A DNA stretch of 64,000 nucleotides, taken from contig SBEG01000009.1 of assembly GCA_009668975.1 (NCBI GenBank), forward strand, positions 3,454 through 67,453, read 5' to 3'. Below are positions 34,897 through 44,118 of this stretch, piece after piece; position 1 is the stretch's first letter, and each line of letters begins with the position of its first letter. This DNA comes from Deltaproteobacteria bacterium (GTDB lineage: Bacteria > Desulfobacterota > Desulfuromonadia > Geobacterales > Geobacteraceae). A model generated the notes under the pieces. That model was not told where the DNA came from. It was given only the letters and a program-made list of their open reading frames with translations, and made no database searches. A program made the position numbers and the translations under genes.

Positions 34897-35604
34897 TTAT
34901 TTCAATTTTGGAACTGTCACCGGGGCAGCCAGGCGGTTGGCTGTCGTGACATACTCGATTACGGCGGTGTCGGCAGTTTTAGAATCCAAGAGCTCCAGGG
35001 GAGGAGCGACGGTAAGGGGATATTCGGTCATCTGGCCGGAAAATGCCACTGTCAGCGAAGTCGAGAGACTTCCGCGGTTTGGCAGGATTTCCAGAATCCA
35101 GTTGCCGGTTTCGGTCATCTTTGCAGAGACGAAATGTCCGCCAGCGACGGAAAAAACCGGAGGGTCACCGGTACGGCCCTGCAGTCGCAGGGTAATGTTT
35201 GCTGCCGTCTTTCCGTCCGATAGCAGTACGGCCGGGTTCTGACTGAAGACCGGGTCCCAACGTGTGAACATGCCTTCCACGGCAGCTTGGGTTTTTTTTC
35301 CGGAAAAGGCACGGATGCGATCCAGCACGCTTTCCTTGCGGTCAAAACGTGCGGTTCCTGCACCGGGAAACTGGTTGCCCGGAAGATCCGTTTCTGCCCC
35401 GCTGTTGCCTATCGGCAGTAACAGGAAAAGTGATACTGCGCAGGATAGGGTGAGCAGTCGTCCCGCCGTGCGGAAAAACGTGGCGGTTACACCAGATGTG
35501 AAGGAGCGTATACAATTGCCCGGAGTATGAGTAGGAGGGCTGTCAGGTCCCTTTTCCGGTTGAGTCATGGAGAATGACAGGGCAGAAAGTATGTTTCGAG
35601 ACAT
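34897..35604 (-). CDS. Membrane-anchored protein of unknown function, upstream of gspE
   Basis: The product is 235 residues from the ATG at 35604 (CAGGA at fair spacing); a longer frame to 35706 has no ribosome site. One membrane segment (about 54-70, LLTLSCAVSLFLLLPIG) separates a short cytoplasmic part from a periplasmic beta-rich domain (GKTAANITLRLQGR, GNWILEILPNRGSLSTSLTV in parts). No family is recognised. The position 53 bp before gspE suggests a secretion-system accessory role. Confidence 0.7.
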   Translation of the reverse strand: MSRNILSALSFSMTQPEKGPDSPPTHTPGNCIRSFTSGVTATFFRTAGRLLTLSCAVSLFLLLPIGNSGAETDLPGNQFPGAGTARFDRKESVLDRIRAFSGKKTQAAVEGMFTRWDPVFSQNPAVLLSDGKTAANITLRLQGRTGDPPVFSVAGGHFVSAKMTETGNWILEILPNRGSLSTSLTVAFSGQMTEYPLTVAPPLELLDSKTADTAVIEYVTTANRLAAPVTVPKLK

Positions 35605-35838
35605 GGCTGATTCCTGGAAACGAGAAATATTGAATGGATTTCTCAAAGGGTTTGTAAATAGGCTTGTTATTGCAAAAGTATATCTTACCTGGAGTGTCCG
35701 GCACAAGAGACGAATTGTCCTGAAAAAAATTACCAGCGGAGCCTGCGTATGTGCTTATGATAGATGGTCCAAGGCGCGTTGATTTGCGTTGACGAATGTG
35801 TAATGCCGGATTGAAATACCAGCACCTTTTGATACTCT

Positions 35839-35936
35839 AGTACCATGTAACACCTAAAATCAACCCCCCTCAATCCCCCCTGTCAAGGTGAGGTTTGGAG
35901 GCGCTGCATGGGAAAAAACATCTGGTACAGGGTACT
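35839..35936. repeat. Palindromic MITE-like element, family 1 copy C
   Basis: AGTACCATGTAACACC (left) and ACAGGGTACT (right) are the terminal inverted repeats. The interior has AATCAACCCCCCTCAATCCC and CCCTGTCAAGG like copies A and B, but the central part is shortened to 98 bp. It occupies the 428-bp gap between divergent genes (35605-36032); nothing else is recognised there. Confidence 0.8.
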
Positions 35937-36032
35937 AGTGTAACGTGTTATCGTGCCGATGCAAAATTCCCTGAACAGAAAGATCTATTTTTTGGCGAAT
36001 TAAAGCGGCTTTTTTTGAAAAACCGGGAAAAA

Positions 36033-36605
36033 ATGAAAAAAGTTCTGAATAACAAAGGGTTCGCTCTGCTGGCTGTCTTGACAATGGTCATTATTATGGG
36101 CATTACTTTGGGCGCGGCCGGATTGTCATGGCGAATCATCATGAAACGGGAGCGGGAAAAAGAGCTGCTTTTTCGCGGGACTCAGATTCGGGATGCCATT
36201 ACCCGCTGGTACTCGCTCAAATCAGTGGAGCAGGCAGCCATGCCGCTTCGGGACCTGAAGGACTTGCTGAAGGATCCTCGGACACCAAAGACGGTGCGCT
36301 ACCTGCGGCGTTTGTATACCGACCCGATGACGAACAAAGAGTGGGAGTTGATCATCGATCCCTCAAAAGGGATTCAGGGAGTTGCCAGCACCAGCCAGGA
36401 AACGCCGCTGAAAACGGCCGGTTTCCCGGAAGATCTTCAGGATTTTGCCGACAAGAAGAGCTACCACGAATGGCGTTTTGTCTATACTCCTTCCACACCC
36501 TCTGCTCAACCTCCGGGAGCTGCAGGCGCGGCGCCGCCTCTGCCGCCCGGGACGCCGCAGCCTCCTGCCGGAGGGCAGATTCCCCCCCCGCCATTAACTC
36601 CGTAA
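36033..36605 (+). CDS. Pseudopilin-like protein with Pro-rich tail
   Basis: The 190-residue product starts at ATG 36033 (an in-frame start at 35895 would run through the repeat element). The leader MKKVLNNKG precedes FALLAVLTMVIIMGITLG, a prepilin-type helix but without the usual Glu at position 5, as in GspK-type minor pseudopilins. The globular part includes LRRLYTDPMTNKEW, and the last 45 residues are mostly Pro, Gly and Ala. It lies alone on the + strand between two - strand genes. It is probably a minor component of the same secretion system. Confidence 0.8.
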   Translation: MKKVLNNKGFALLAVLTMVIIMGITLGAAGLSWRIIMKREREKELLFRGTQIRDAITRWYSLKSVEQAAMPLRDLKDLLKDPRTPKTVRYLRRLYTDPMTNKEWELIIDPSKGIQGVASTSQETPLKTAGFPEDLQDFADKKSYHEWRFVYTPSTPSAQPPGAAGAAPPLPPGTPQPPAGGQIPPPPLTP

Positions 36606-36641
36606 ACCGATGTGCTGCTCACCTTTGTGACGGTTTTGTTG

Positions 36642-37535
36642 TCAAGGCGCCGATACCTCCACCACCGAACTGCTTTCACCGTTGGGGTTGATCACTTGCA
36701 CGGTGAAACTCTTCTCAGCCGAATCGTAGGGGTGCCGCTGATAGATAATCCTGTTGCAGTCCACGTAGATAACCTTTTCCCTTTCGACCGGATTCACCGC
36801 GGCGGCCGTCATGGATTTCCCTTCCACAACGACTTTTGAATTGCTCTGTAAATTCCGGCCTTCGATGATCAGATCATAGTAATTCACATAATTCTCGCCC
36901 TGGATTATCCCGGTGATTTCGGGTTTCGAATCAATAAAAAGCGCAAGGGAGGACGACAGTGTTCCGCCCGGATTCTTGACCTGCACGGTATGAAGTCCGC
37001 TGGCAATCCGGGGAATCTGTATGGAAATGGTTTCAGCGGAATCGAAGCGGCTTTTGATTACCGCACCGTCAAAGAGCACTTGTGAACTCGGCAGAAAATT
37101 CCCGCCGCTGATTTGTACCACTCGTTCAGTGTCTGGTGAACAGGCATAGATTTTGTCCGGCGTCAGTGAAGTGGCGGAGGGAGTACGGGGTGTCACGGAA
37201 AATCTGTAGCCCTTGCTGACCGTGCCGTCTTCGCGTCGAACGAAAAGACCATAGAGGCCCGGCGCCAGATCCGGAATCTCGAAGCTGAGTTGCTTCGGTC
37301 CTTGCACGGTGGTTGGTGCTTCCAGCGGGCCAAGTAAGACATGCGTCTCATTGCTGAACCCGGACCCATAGAGCGTTACGCTCATTCCCGGCTCGGCCTG
37401 GGAAGGAATAATGCTGAGAATCGTGACAGGAACGGGGCGCCCCTCCCGGTTTCCCTGCAGTTGTCCTTCCGCCGGAACGGACAAGGCGCTGCACATCAGC
37501 AACACAGCAAGGATTATAAGCGGAACAGCTTTCAT
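36642..37535 (-). CDS. Exported IPT/TIG-domain protein
   Basis: The product is 297 residues from the ATG at 37535, chosen because it gives a clean signal peptide (AVPLIILAVLLMCSALSVPAEG within the first 26 residues, in parts); a start at 37565 adds ten residues. It holds about three IPT/TIG immunoglobulin-like repeats (ILSIIPSQAEPGMSVTLYGSGF in parts, VVQISGGNFLPSSQVLFDG, DLIIEGRNLQSNSKVVVEG). Each has the typical GxxF/L plus Gly turn. IPT domains mediate binding at cell surfaces. It lies between the secretion genes and the multicopper oxidase. Confidence 0.82.
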   Translation of the reverse strand: MKAVPLIILAVLLMCSALSVPAEGQLQGNREGRPVPVTILSIIPSQAEPGMSVTLYGSGFSNETHVLLGPLEAPTTVQGPKQLSFEIPDLAPGLYGLFVRREDGTVSKGYRFSVTPRTPSATSLTPDKIYACSPDTERVVQISGGNFLPSSQVLFDGAVIKSRFDSAETISIQIPRIASGLHTVQVKNPGGTLSSSLALFIDSKPEITGIIQGENYVNYYDLIIEGRNLQSNSKVVVEGKSMTAAAVNPVEREKVIYVDCNRIIYQRHPYDSAEKSFTVQVINPNGESSSVVEVSAP

Positions 37536-37815
37536 CTTGTCAGGTATTCTTATCATTGCGAACATGGATTTGTCCCCGCTTCATTCTGTCTGGTACAGCA
37601 AAGTGTACCAGCAATTGCGGTGGAGTGCACAGCCCTTTTAATTTGGTGCAGTTGATTTCCTCCTACCAAGTTTACACTATGAATCTGCTCCCAGCCATTC
37701 ATCAGCAGTACGACGCCGAAAATACCGCGAATCGGGAGCTGCCAGAAAAAGCGTAGCGCATTGGTCACTTGGAGAAGTCGAAAGTGTCTGCCTAGTTGAC
37801 GCTTGGACTACACTC

Positions 37816-37847
37816 AAAAAAGCCCCCTCGGAAGCAACGAGGGGGCT
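37816..37847 (-). terminator. Intrinsic terminator of the multicopper oxidase operon
   Basis: AGCCCCCTCG (37821-37830) pairs perfectly with CGAGGGGGCT (37838-37847). The A-run 37816-37821 is the T-run of the - strand transcript. It is the only strong signal in the 404-bp gap 37536-37939, which otherwise holds no gene. Confidence 0.88.
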
Positions 37848-37939
37848 ACTGCATTAATTCAACAGCCATAAAAGTTTGGATCACATCTTGTTGCATCAAC
37901 TACTCACGCTGGTAGCGGCGTGAGGGTTGAATAATAATA

Positions 37940-40900
37940 TCACTGTATTTGGTAGTAGAACAATTTGGTGAAAGCCTCCCTGAAACTGGTGGAGCCGGCA
38001 TCTCTCACATCTACCAGTATGTCGAACGCTCCGCTGGCCGCCGGAGTCCAGTTGAAGGTGCTGGTAGCGCTGTAATTCTGCGCAATCTGGAATCCTGTGC
38101 CTGAATTGACCCAGAACTGGTATTCGTAGCTGCCGCTTCCTCCCTGGCCTTGAGCGGTAAAGGTTATAGTTGTGCCGGGAGATTGCGGACTGGGAAGGCT
38201 GGGAGTTAGTGTTACCCCGGTGGCTCCGGTGGCTAATATCTGGTAATAGAATAATTTAGTGGATGCTTCTCTGATACTGGTGGAGCCGGCATTTCTCACA
38301 TCTACCAGTATGTCGAACGCTCCGCTGGCCGCCGGAGTCCAGTTGAAGGTGCTGGTAGCGCTGTAATTCTGCGCAATCTGGAATCCTGTGCCTGAATTGA
38401 CCCAGAACTGGTATTCGTAGCTGCCGCTTCCTCCCTGGCCTTGAGCGGTAAAGGTTATAGTTGTGCCGGGAGATTGCGGACTGGGAAGGCTGGGAGTTAG
38501 TGTTACCCCGGTGGCTCCGGTGGCTAATATCTGGTAATAGAATAATTTAGTGGATGCTTCTCTGATACTGGTGGAGCCGGCATTTCTCACATCTACCAGT
38601 ATGTCGAACGCTCCGCTGGCCGCCGGAGTCCAGTTGAAGGTGCTGGTAGCGCTGTAATTCTGCGCAATCTGGAATCCTGTGCCTGAATTGACCCAGAACT
38701 GGTATTCGTAGCTGCCGCTTCCTCCCTGGCCTTGGGCGGTGAATGTTATTGTTGTTCCGACAGTCTGCGGACTTGTAAGGGATGGCGAAAGGGTCACTCC
38801 TGCCGCAATGGCAGGTGTTACCGTCACCGTCACAGGTGCAGAAACAGCAGTAGCACCAAGGCTGTTATAAACCTTGGCAGTCAACGTATAGGTGCCGGCC
38901 GGAACGCTTGACCAGCTGAAACTGTATGCCGGCGCTGATGCTGATGTGCGTGTGCCAATCAGGATGCCCCCGTTGTAATACTCCACCTTGCTGACTGTTC
39001 CTCCGCCGGCTGTTGCAGTCGCTGACAATGTGATCGGAGACGGGGACGTTGCCGGTGCAATTAATGTTACCGTTGGTGCAGCCCATGCGGCCGAAGTGAC
39101 GGTTTGAGTGTTTGATACAAGCGAATCGCCCAATCCGTTGAATGCATAGACACGATAGGTGTACGAGGTGCTCGGGGCGATCGTAGTGTCGGTATACGAA
39201 AGAATCGAACTGAAATTTATCAATGCAATGGTCGCATAGGCTCCGGTGCCTGTTCTTCGTTCGACGCGGAAACCGGCCGGTGCATTGGATTGGGTTGAGG
39301 AATGCGTCCAGGTGAGGGAAACGCTCTGTACGCCAATCGTCGGGGCGGCGAGGGCCGGAGCTGCTGGTACGGTTGTCGGCGGTCTGAAGATGACCGGGCG
39401 CATCATGTCGTTTTCTTCATGGCTGAGGATGTGGCAGTGCCATACGTACTCGTGCCCGAAATCTGTCAATTGATTTATATTCGGTGTTGTCAGAGGACCG
39501 CCAGTGAGCGGATCAATTTGCGAGAAGCCCATTTCGGAGCCGAGGGGAAACGCCGGGTTCAGCGGACGAACACTGTTGGGCAGTGTGAAAGGTACGGTCG
39601 GAGTGATTGGCCGCAACGCGACGATGGTGTCTTCCAGCGGGCTTACCCTGACGGTTTCCTTCCAGCCCAGTTCGTTGGCGTCAGGCAGCCTGATAAAACC
39701 GTCCCAGCCGACCCGGTTCAGCACCTGAACATCGAACAGGTGGAAATGGACGGGGTGAGAGTCCACGCCGTTATGGGTGATCTTCCAGATTTGGACGTCG
39801 GAATTAACGTTTTCCGTGCTCGGGTCGACGTAGTTCTGCAGGACGAAATTCTGGTTCGCTGCGTGGACGAACGGGACTTCCAGGCCGAGTTTCGCACTCA
39901 TCCGGCCGTAGTCATCAAAAGTTGCTCCCATCTCGTCATGGATGGCCTTCGGCTCCATCGCGAAATTGGTAATGGTAATATTGTTGGGGTCTTTGAAGCT
40001 TATCGCGGAGTCGGTGATTCTGGAGAGACCCCAGTACGGGAAGGTTGTAGGGAATGTGTTGTTATAGGAGGTATTGTAAGCTGCCTGCCCTACAACGACT
40101 TTATCCTGTCCCGATTCGAAAGCACCCGGAGACGAAGCGGTCGTTTTGAATGCTTCCTGCAACCGGGTCAGGATTGCCGGGTTGTAGTCATCCACCGGAG
40201 CGGACGAGTCGGCTCCGGGATTGATAGTGATCTGCATGACGGTGCGGATGTTGGGAGCGACGCCCACCGGTATGGCTGGTGCGCCACCGATGTCGGTGCG
40301 ATCCGGGGCGCCCGTATAGTAGTCATAGTGGGGGTCAAGGGCCGGGAAAGCCGTTGGCGCGTCATTGTAAAGTATCAGAGTTTTGCCGGCAAATTTGCTG
40401 AAGTCAACGATGACGTCGCCCCGCTCAGCCGGTCCAAGGATGAGCGTTCCGCCGCCTTGGTTCTGCTGGAGGACGTTGCCGACATTGAACATTGTCGGAT
40501 CGACGTTCCACATGACCGGGTGGTTGGGCAGAACCACCGGTTGCGGCAGGAAGCCGCCTTCGGAACCGATCTGGATCCATGCGGGACCTCGGGTAGCAGG
40601 GTCGGGAACTCCGCCTTCGCGGCCGTCACCCGGCCAATTATCAGGAAAACCAGGTGTTCCTGGAGCGGCGGGAACCATCTTGACTTCCGTATTTGATGCG
40701 CAGGTGGGACAGGCCGGATTCACCTGCGTACCATCGGCCAGATACAGCTGCAGGTTGACAAAGCGGTCATGGGAGGCGTTCAGGACCCTGAAACGGTAAG
40801 GTTTTGGGTCCAAAGTAACTTTCGGATATGCCGTTCCGTTTACCAGCATGGTGTCCAGGAACGCTTCCGCGCCCCAGGAGGTATTGGGTGTGCCGGGCAT

Positions 40901-42268
40901 CAGCGGCGGCTGGCAGAAGTTGTTATTCTCCACAAGCGTCTCATCGGGAACGCAGTTGGGATCGAAATAGGGGTTCGCCACCGGACCAACCTCGACACAT
41001 AACGGTTTGGTCGCTCCGGGGGTGCCGCAGGTCGGGGTCGGCGGGAAAAACCAGGGGCCATAGTGCCAGCGGCCCATGGCGCTTGCTCCGCTCATGTCTG
41101 GATTGTACGGGTTCTGTGCCGGCATGTAGACATGCGGCCACCACAGGTCGCCGAGCACCGGGTTCATGCCCTCTCCGGATACCGTTGGGGCACCTGCTAA
41201 TGGTGTCGGAGCCGTCGAACCCCAGGCCCAGGTCGGGTCGGTATTCTTGATGGTTGCGGGATCGACGAAGGTCTTGTCCTGAATGATGAGTGGAATCTGG
41301 TCCGCGGGAATTGTTCCGGCAGCAAAGGTGCGGCCGTTGATGGTGCCGCCGTTGACCATGGCCAGTTCTACGGGGTCCTGGATCAGGTAACCCGCAGCCT
41401 CGCCGACATAGACGTTGAGGCGCGTTATTCCCCAGGCGTGGTCGTGGTAAAACAACAGCCTGGCGCTTTGCTGGTTGGTGTAATAATACGTCTGCGAGCC
41501 ATCCGGTTGCACGCCCATGTCCGGGACGTCCTGTACACTGACACCCTTTTTGAAGGGGGTAATTTCTCCGGCCGGAGTGATCCACTGGTGGGGGGTGCCG
41601 TCGCTGATCCACGGGGTGCGGCCGCCGTGGAGGTGCAGGTTGGCGCGGTTCTGGGGAAACATTGCGCAATTCTCTGTTTCCGGATCACAGGTGTTTCCGT
41701 TGGCAAGCTTCGGTCCCTCTCCGGCACCCATGATGGAAGTGTCCGTTGGAACGAAGAGGTTGCCGCCGGAGCCTGTGGGAAGGCTGTTGGTGAACTTGAT
41801 GCGAACCGGGCGATCCTTCTGGGCGATGATCAGCGGACCGAGGTAGTGGGGCGTGAGCAGATTCGCGTCGGTGGTATTGGTCTGCCGGTAGCCCCGCAGC
41901 AGGGTGCCCCCGGAAGTGGCGTCCATCTTATTGGCGTTATTGAGCGCCGGTAAATCCGAATGCATCCGCTCACGATACTGGACCAGTTCGATCTCATAGT
42001 AATCTGAGCCAGGGTATGCTGTGGTATCGGGAATGGCCACCGGGATCATCTGCCCAAGGTTGTTTGCGGTGTTCAGGCCCGGCAGCGTATCGACAAATTT
42101 TCTCAACGGCGGGCTGTTGGCCCAGTTGGGGGTTTCGAAGTAATCCGGGACAGATCCGGGCGCGGTTATCGGGGGTGCCGCCAGGGCGCCGCCCGGGTCA
42201 AACCCGCCGGTAAAGACGACTATTGCCAAAGCAAGAATCGTCCATTTCAAGAGGTTGTGCAATTTCAT
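37940..42268 (-). CDS. OmpB-like secreted multicopper oxidase with FN3/Ig-like repeats
   Basis: The 1442-residue protein has a signal peptide (about 1-30). Copper-ligand motifs are all present: HLH (about 212-214), HDH (275-277), HPVHFH (about 837) and HCHILSHEENDM (about 943). Next come an FN3 domain, an Ig-like domain and three nearly identical 97-residue repeats to the end. Geobacter sulfurreducens OmpB is a similar large multicopper protein with an FN3 domain, needed for reduction of insoluble Fe(III) and Mn(IV) oxides and exported by an atypical type II system. It is the last of three - strand genes. It is encoded next to such a secretion system here. OmpB identity is by architecture and context. 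Confidence 0.9.
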   Translation of the reverse strand: MKLHNLLKWTILALAIVVFTGGFDPGGALAAPPITAPGSVPDYFETPNWANSPPLRKFVDTLPGLNTANNLGQMIPVAIPDTTAYPGSDYYEIELVQYRERMHSDLPALNNANKMDATSGGTLLRGYRQTNTTDANLLTPHYLGPLIIAQKDRPVRIKFTNSLPTGSGGNLFVPTDTSIMGAGEGPKLANGNTCDPETENCAMFPQNRANLHLHGGRTPWISDGTPHQWITPAGEITPFKKGVSVQDVPDMGVQPDGSQTYYYTNQQSARLLFYHDHAWGITRLNVYVGEAAGYLIQDPVELAMVNGGTINGRTFAAGTIPADQIPLIIQDKTFVDPATIKNTDPTWAWGSTAPTPLAGAPTVSGEGMNPVLGDLWWPHVYMPAQNPYNPDMSGASAMGRWHYGPWFFPPTPTCGTPGATKPLCVEVGPVANPYFDPNCVPDETLVENNNFCQPPLMPGTPNTSWGAEAFLDTMLVNGTAYPKVTLDPKPYRFRVLNASHDRFVNLQLYLADGTQVNPACPTCASNTEVKMVPAAPGTPGFPDNWPGDGREGGVPDPATRGPAWIQIGSEGGFLPQPVVLPNHPVMWNVDPTMFNVGNVLQQNQGGGTLILGPAERGDVIVDFSKFAGKTLILYNDAPTAFPALDPHYDYYTGAPDRTDIGGAPAIPVGVAPNIRTVMQITINPGADSSAPVDDYNPAILTRLQEAFKTTASSPGAFESGQDKVVVGQAAYNTSYNNTFPTTFPYWGLSRITDSAISFKDPNNITITNFAMEPKAIHDEMGATFDDYGRMSAKLGLEVPFVHAANQNFVLQNYVDPSTENVNSDVQIWKITHNGVDSHPVHFHLFDVQVLNRVGWDGFIRLPDANELGWKETVRVSPLEDTIVALRPITPTVPFTLPNSVRPLNPAFPLGSEMGFSQIDPLTGGPLTTPNINQLTDFGHEYVWHCHILSHEENDMMRPVIFRPPTTVPAAPALAAPTIGVQSVSLTWTHSSTQSNAPAGFRVERRTGTGAYATIALINFSSILSYTDTTIAPSTSYTYRVYAFNGLGDSLVSNTQTVTSAAWAAPTVTLIAPATSPSPITLSATATAGGGTVSKVEYYNGGILIGTRTSASAPAYSFSWSSVPAGTYTLTAKVYNSLGATAVSAPVTVTVTPAIAAGVTLSPSLTSPQTVGTTITFTAQGQGGSGSYEYQFWVNSGTGFQIAQNYSATSTFNWTPAASGAFDILVDVRNAGSTSIREASTKLFYYQILATGATGVTLTPSLPSPQSPGTTITFTAQGQGGSGSYEYQFWVNSGTGFQIAQNYSATSTFNWTPAASGAFDILVDVRNAGSTSIREASTKLFYYQILATGATGVTLTPSLPSPQSPGTTITFTAQGQGGSGSYEYQFWVNSGTGFQIAQNYSATSTFNWTPAASGAFDILVDVRDAGSTSFREAFTKLFYYQIQ
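37950..38830 (-). repeat. Three 291-bp coding repeats at the 3' end of the multicopper oxidase gene
   Basis: The word CCGGAGTCCAGTTGAAGG recurs at 38041, 38332 and 38623, exactly 291 bp (97 codons) apart. The two internal intervals are nearly identical at the DNA level, with differences clustered near the outer ends (37960-38010 and 38740-38830). This implies recent amplification or gene conversion within the gene. Confidence 0.9.
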
Positions 42269-42340
42269 AGTGTACCTCCTTCACGAAGTAGGTTAGATAT
42301 ATGATTCTAAAAAGCTGATTTCTGGAATTTCTATTCATCT

Positions 42341-42646
42341 CTATTGGGGGGCTTGCTCAGGCGTCTGTTCCTGAGACTCCCTGAGCAATTGTTCCCTCAT
42401 CGCCGCGGCCCGTTTTTTTGCCTCTATTCTTTGCTTGTATCGCTCGTCAAGAGACAGTGCGGGGTCATTGGGATTGCTTTGATCGGTGACTACTTGTTCT
42501 TGAGCCGGTTGAACTAATCCGTGTTCATTTTGGGGTTGACCTACGCCATTCGCAGCTGCGGCAGGATCAGTCTGTGCTGAAAACAGCGGTGCGGCAAGCA
42601 GGCCCGTTAACAGGATGGCGGCTGACAATGTTAATAATCTATTCAT
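42341..42646 (-). CDS. Small exported protein upstream of the multicopper oxidase
   Basis: The 101-residue product starts at ATG 42646 behind AAAGGAGATG; an in-frame start at 42703 adds 19 residues. The signal peptide ends near FSA-QT (about 24). The mature chain is charged, Gln- and Pro-rich, with a helical basic segment (LDERYKQRIEAKKRAAAM) and no Cys. No family is recognised. It lies 72 bp before the oxidase gene and is likely co-transcribed. Confidence 0.72.
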   Translation of the reverse strand: MNRLLTLSAAILLTGLLAAPLFSAQTDPAAAANGVGQPQNEHGLVQPAQEQVVTDQSNPNDPALSLDERYKQRIEAKKRAAAMREQLLRESQEQTPEQAPQ

Positions 42647-42774
42647 GAACTCATCTCCTTTCTGTGCGTGCAACCTACGTGTCGTACTAGTTGTGGCATA
42701 CATGACGGCGACGGGTCTGTCTCAGACATGATCGTCCGATCGGAATGCCTGGGGAACGTAATTTTTCAGCGCCG

Positions 42775-43083
42775 TCATCCCGCTTCTAATACCGGCGGTG
42801 CCCGGCAGGATATGCCGACAGCAGCAGCTGCATAGGTAGCGATGGAGTAATCGTGTTCCGAGTTGATTAGGGCGTAGGCCCGGGATATAAGTCTCAGAGG
42901 AGGTGATAAAAAACCGAAATTCTGAACATGCTTTTTGTATTTTTTTTCGTGAGATGTCTGGCACAGTTCCTGGGCCATATCGATATGGCTGGCGCGTGGG
43001 TTATGGTGGGAAGTGGAAAAGGGTAATACCAGCACGCAGACAATAAAAATTCCTGTCAGATATGCGCCAAGACGTAGTCTCAT
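42775..43083 (-). CDS. Small exported or membrane-anchored protein
   Basis: The 102-residue frame has a clear GGAGGAAAG site before ATG 43083 and a hydrophobic N-terminal segment (LTGIFIVCVLVLPFS). The rest has His pairs (STSHHNPRASH), two Cys and no recognised domain. It is first of the three - strand genes ending with the multicopper oxidase. It is reported as a gene mainly because of its ribosome site and signal-like start. Confidence 0.5.
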   Translation of the reverse strand: MRLRLGAYLTGIFIVCVLVLPFSTSHHNPRASHIDMAQELCQTSHEKKYKKHVQNFGFLSPPLRLISRAYALINSEHDYSIATYAAAAVGISCRAPPVLEAG

Positions 43084-43549
43084 GAACTCTTTCCTCCGCG
43101 AACCTTCTCACGGCACTGGTACAGTCCGTATGAGTCCTGAAAAGCTGATGCCCCCGGCGAAGACAGGGTGTCATTGACAGGATTGTTCTGTGTGCAAGTT
43201 ACACATAGTTTACAAATTTAATACAATTCCTTACTTTTGCAGGATGATATTTTACAATAGAACGATATGGTGTCAAGTCTGAAGGAATATTTTATTTTTA
43301 ATATATGGTAATGATGAATACTGCATTGTCTTCTCTGCCGGTCTTGAATAAAGCCTGGATGAAGTTTTCTGCGTATTTGCCGGATGATCTGCCGGCTGTT
43401 TTCTCGCTGGTGTAGCGAAACTTTTTCGGGAATGTTTTTGTACTATCCGGAACTAAATAGTATTTTTTTTGTAAAGAATATACTAAGAAAATATTTTTTC
43501 AAGTTGATGCTTTTGAATAGAATTCCACCCTCGGCACAAAGGGCTGAAT

Positions 43550-43577
43550 TTGACAAGGCCGGTGATTTTAGTATATT
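43550..43577 (+). promoter_or_regulatory. Sigma-70 promoter upstream of the second NosL gene
   Basis: TTGACA (43550-43555), 16 bases, then TATATT (43572-43577) is near consensus. It lies 35 bp before the NosL start in an AT-rich 528-bp divergent region (43084-43611). No other feature was recognised in that region. Confidence 0.7.
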
Positions 43578-43611
43578 TAAACCTTCGAATCACGGGAAAG
43601 GGGGAAGAGAA

Positions 43612-44118
43612 ATGTTTCTGCAGAAGAGTTGGCGAAGAATGGTGTTACTGCTATTCGCGACGCTGGCCATGACGATTTTTCTTTTCTCGGCCGCGGTATT
43701 TGCCGCTGGCCCAAAGGCGCTGAAACCCGCGGCAAAGGACAAATGCCCGGTCTGCGGCATGTTCGTGGCCAAATATCCCGATTTTGTCGCCCAAATCCAG
43801 TTTCGCGACGGTTCGGTCGCGTTTTTCGACGGCGTCAAGGACCTGCTCAAGTATTACCGGAATCTCTCCCGCTACGCTCCGGGGAAGAAAGCGGCTGACA
43901 TCTCGGCTCTCTACGTGACGGACTACTATTCGCTCCGCTATTTGGACGGATTCAAGGCATGTTATGTCTCGGGGAGCGACGTGTTCGGCCCGATGGGCAA
44001 GGAACTGGTCCCGTTCGGGAAAAAGAGCGACGCGCAGGAATTTCTGCGTGACCACAAGGGAAGGGCGATCTTTTCCTTCCGGGAAATAAATGACGCGGTC
44101 ATGAAAAGCCTCGAGTGA
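43612..44118 (+). CDS. nosL: NosL-family protein, first gene of an ABC-type metal module
   Basis: The 168-residue product starts at ATG 43612 after AAAGGGGGAAGAG; an in-frame start at 43384 lies upstream of the promoter and is rejected. A basic N-terminus and signal segment (VLLLFATLAMTIFLFSAAVFA) precede CPVCGM (C45, C48, M50), then DGSVAFFDGVKDLLKYY and a C-terminal part ending FSFREINDAVMKSLE. Copper(I) binding is the known property of the family. It starts a five-gene + operon with an FtsX/LolD-type ABC transporter, similar in logic to the copper-handling parts of nos clusters, though no NosZ is present. Confidence 0.88.
   Translation: MFLQKSWRRMVLLLFATLAMTIFLFSAAVFAAGPKALKPAAKDKCPVCGMFVAKYPDFVAQIQFRDGSVAFFDGVKDLLKYYRNLSRYAPGKKAADISALYVTDYYSLRYLDGFKACYVSGSDVFGPMGKELVPFGKKSDAQEFLRDHKGRAIFSFREINDAVMKSLE

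Noticed and set aside
24584..44118. Nitrous-oxide reductase operon
   Set aside because: Two NosL proteins are present, but no nosZ, nosD, nosR or full nosFY set is in the window.
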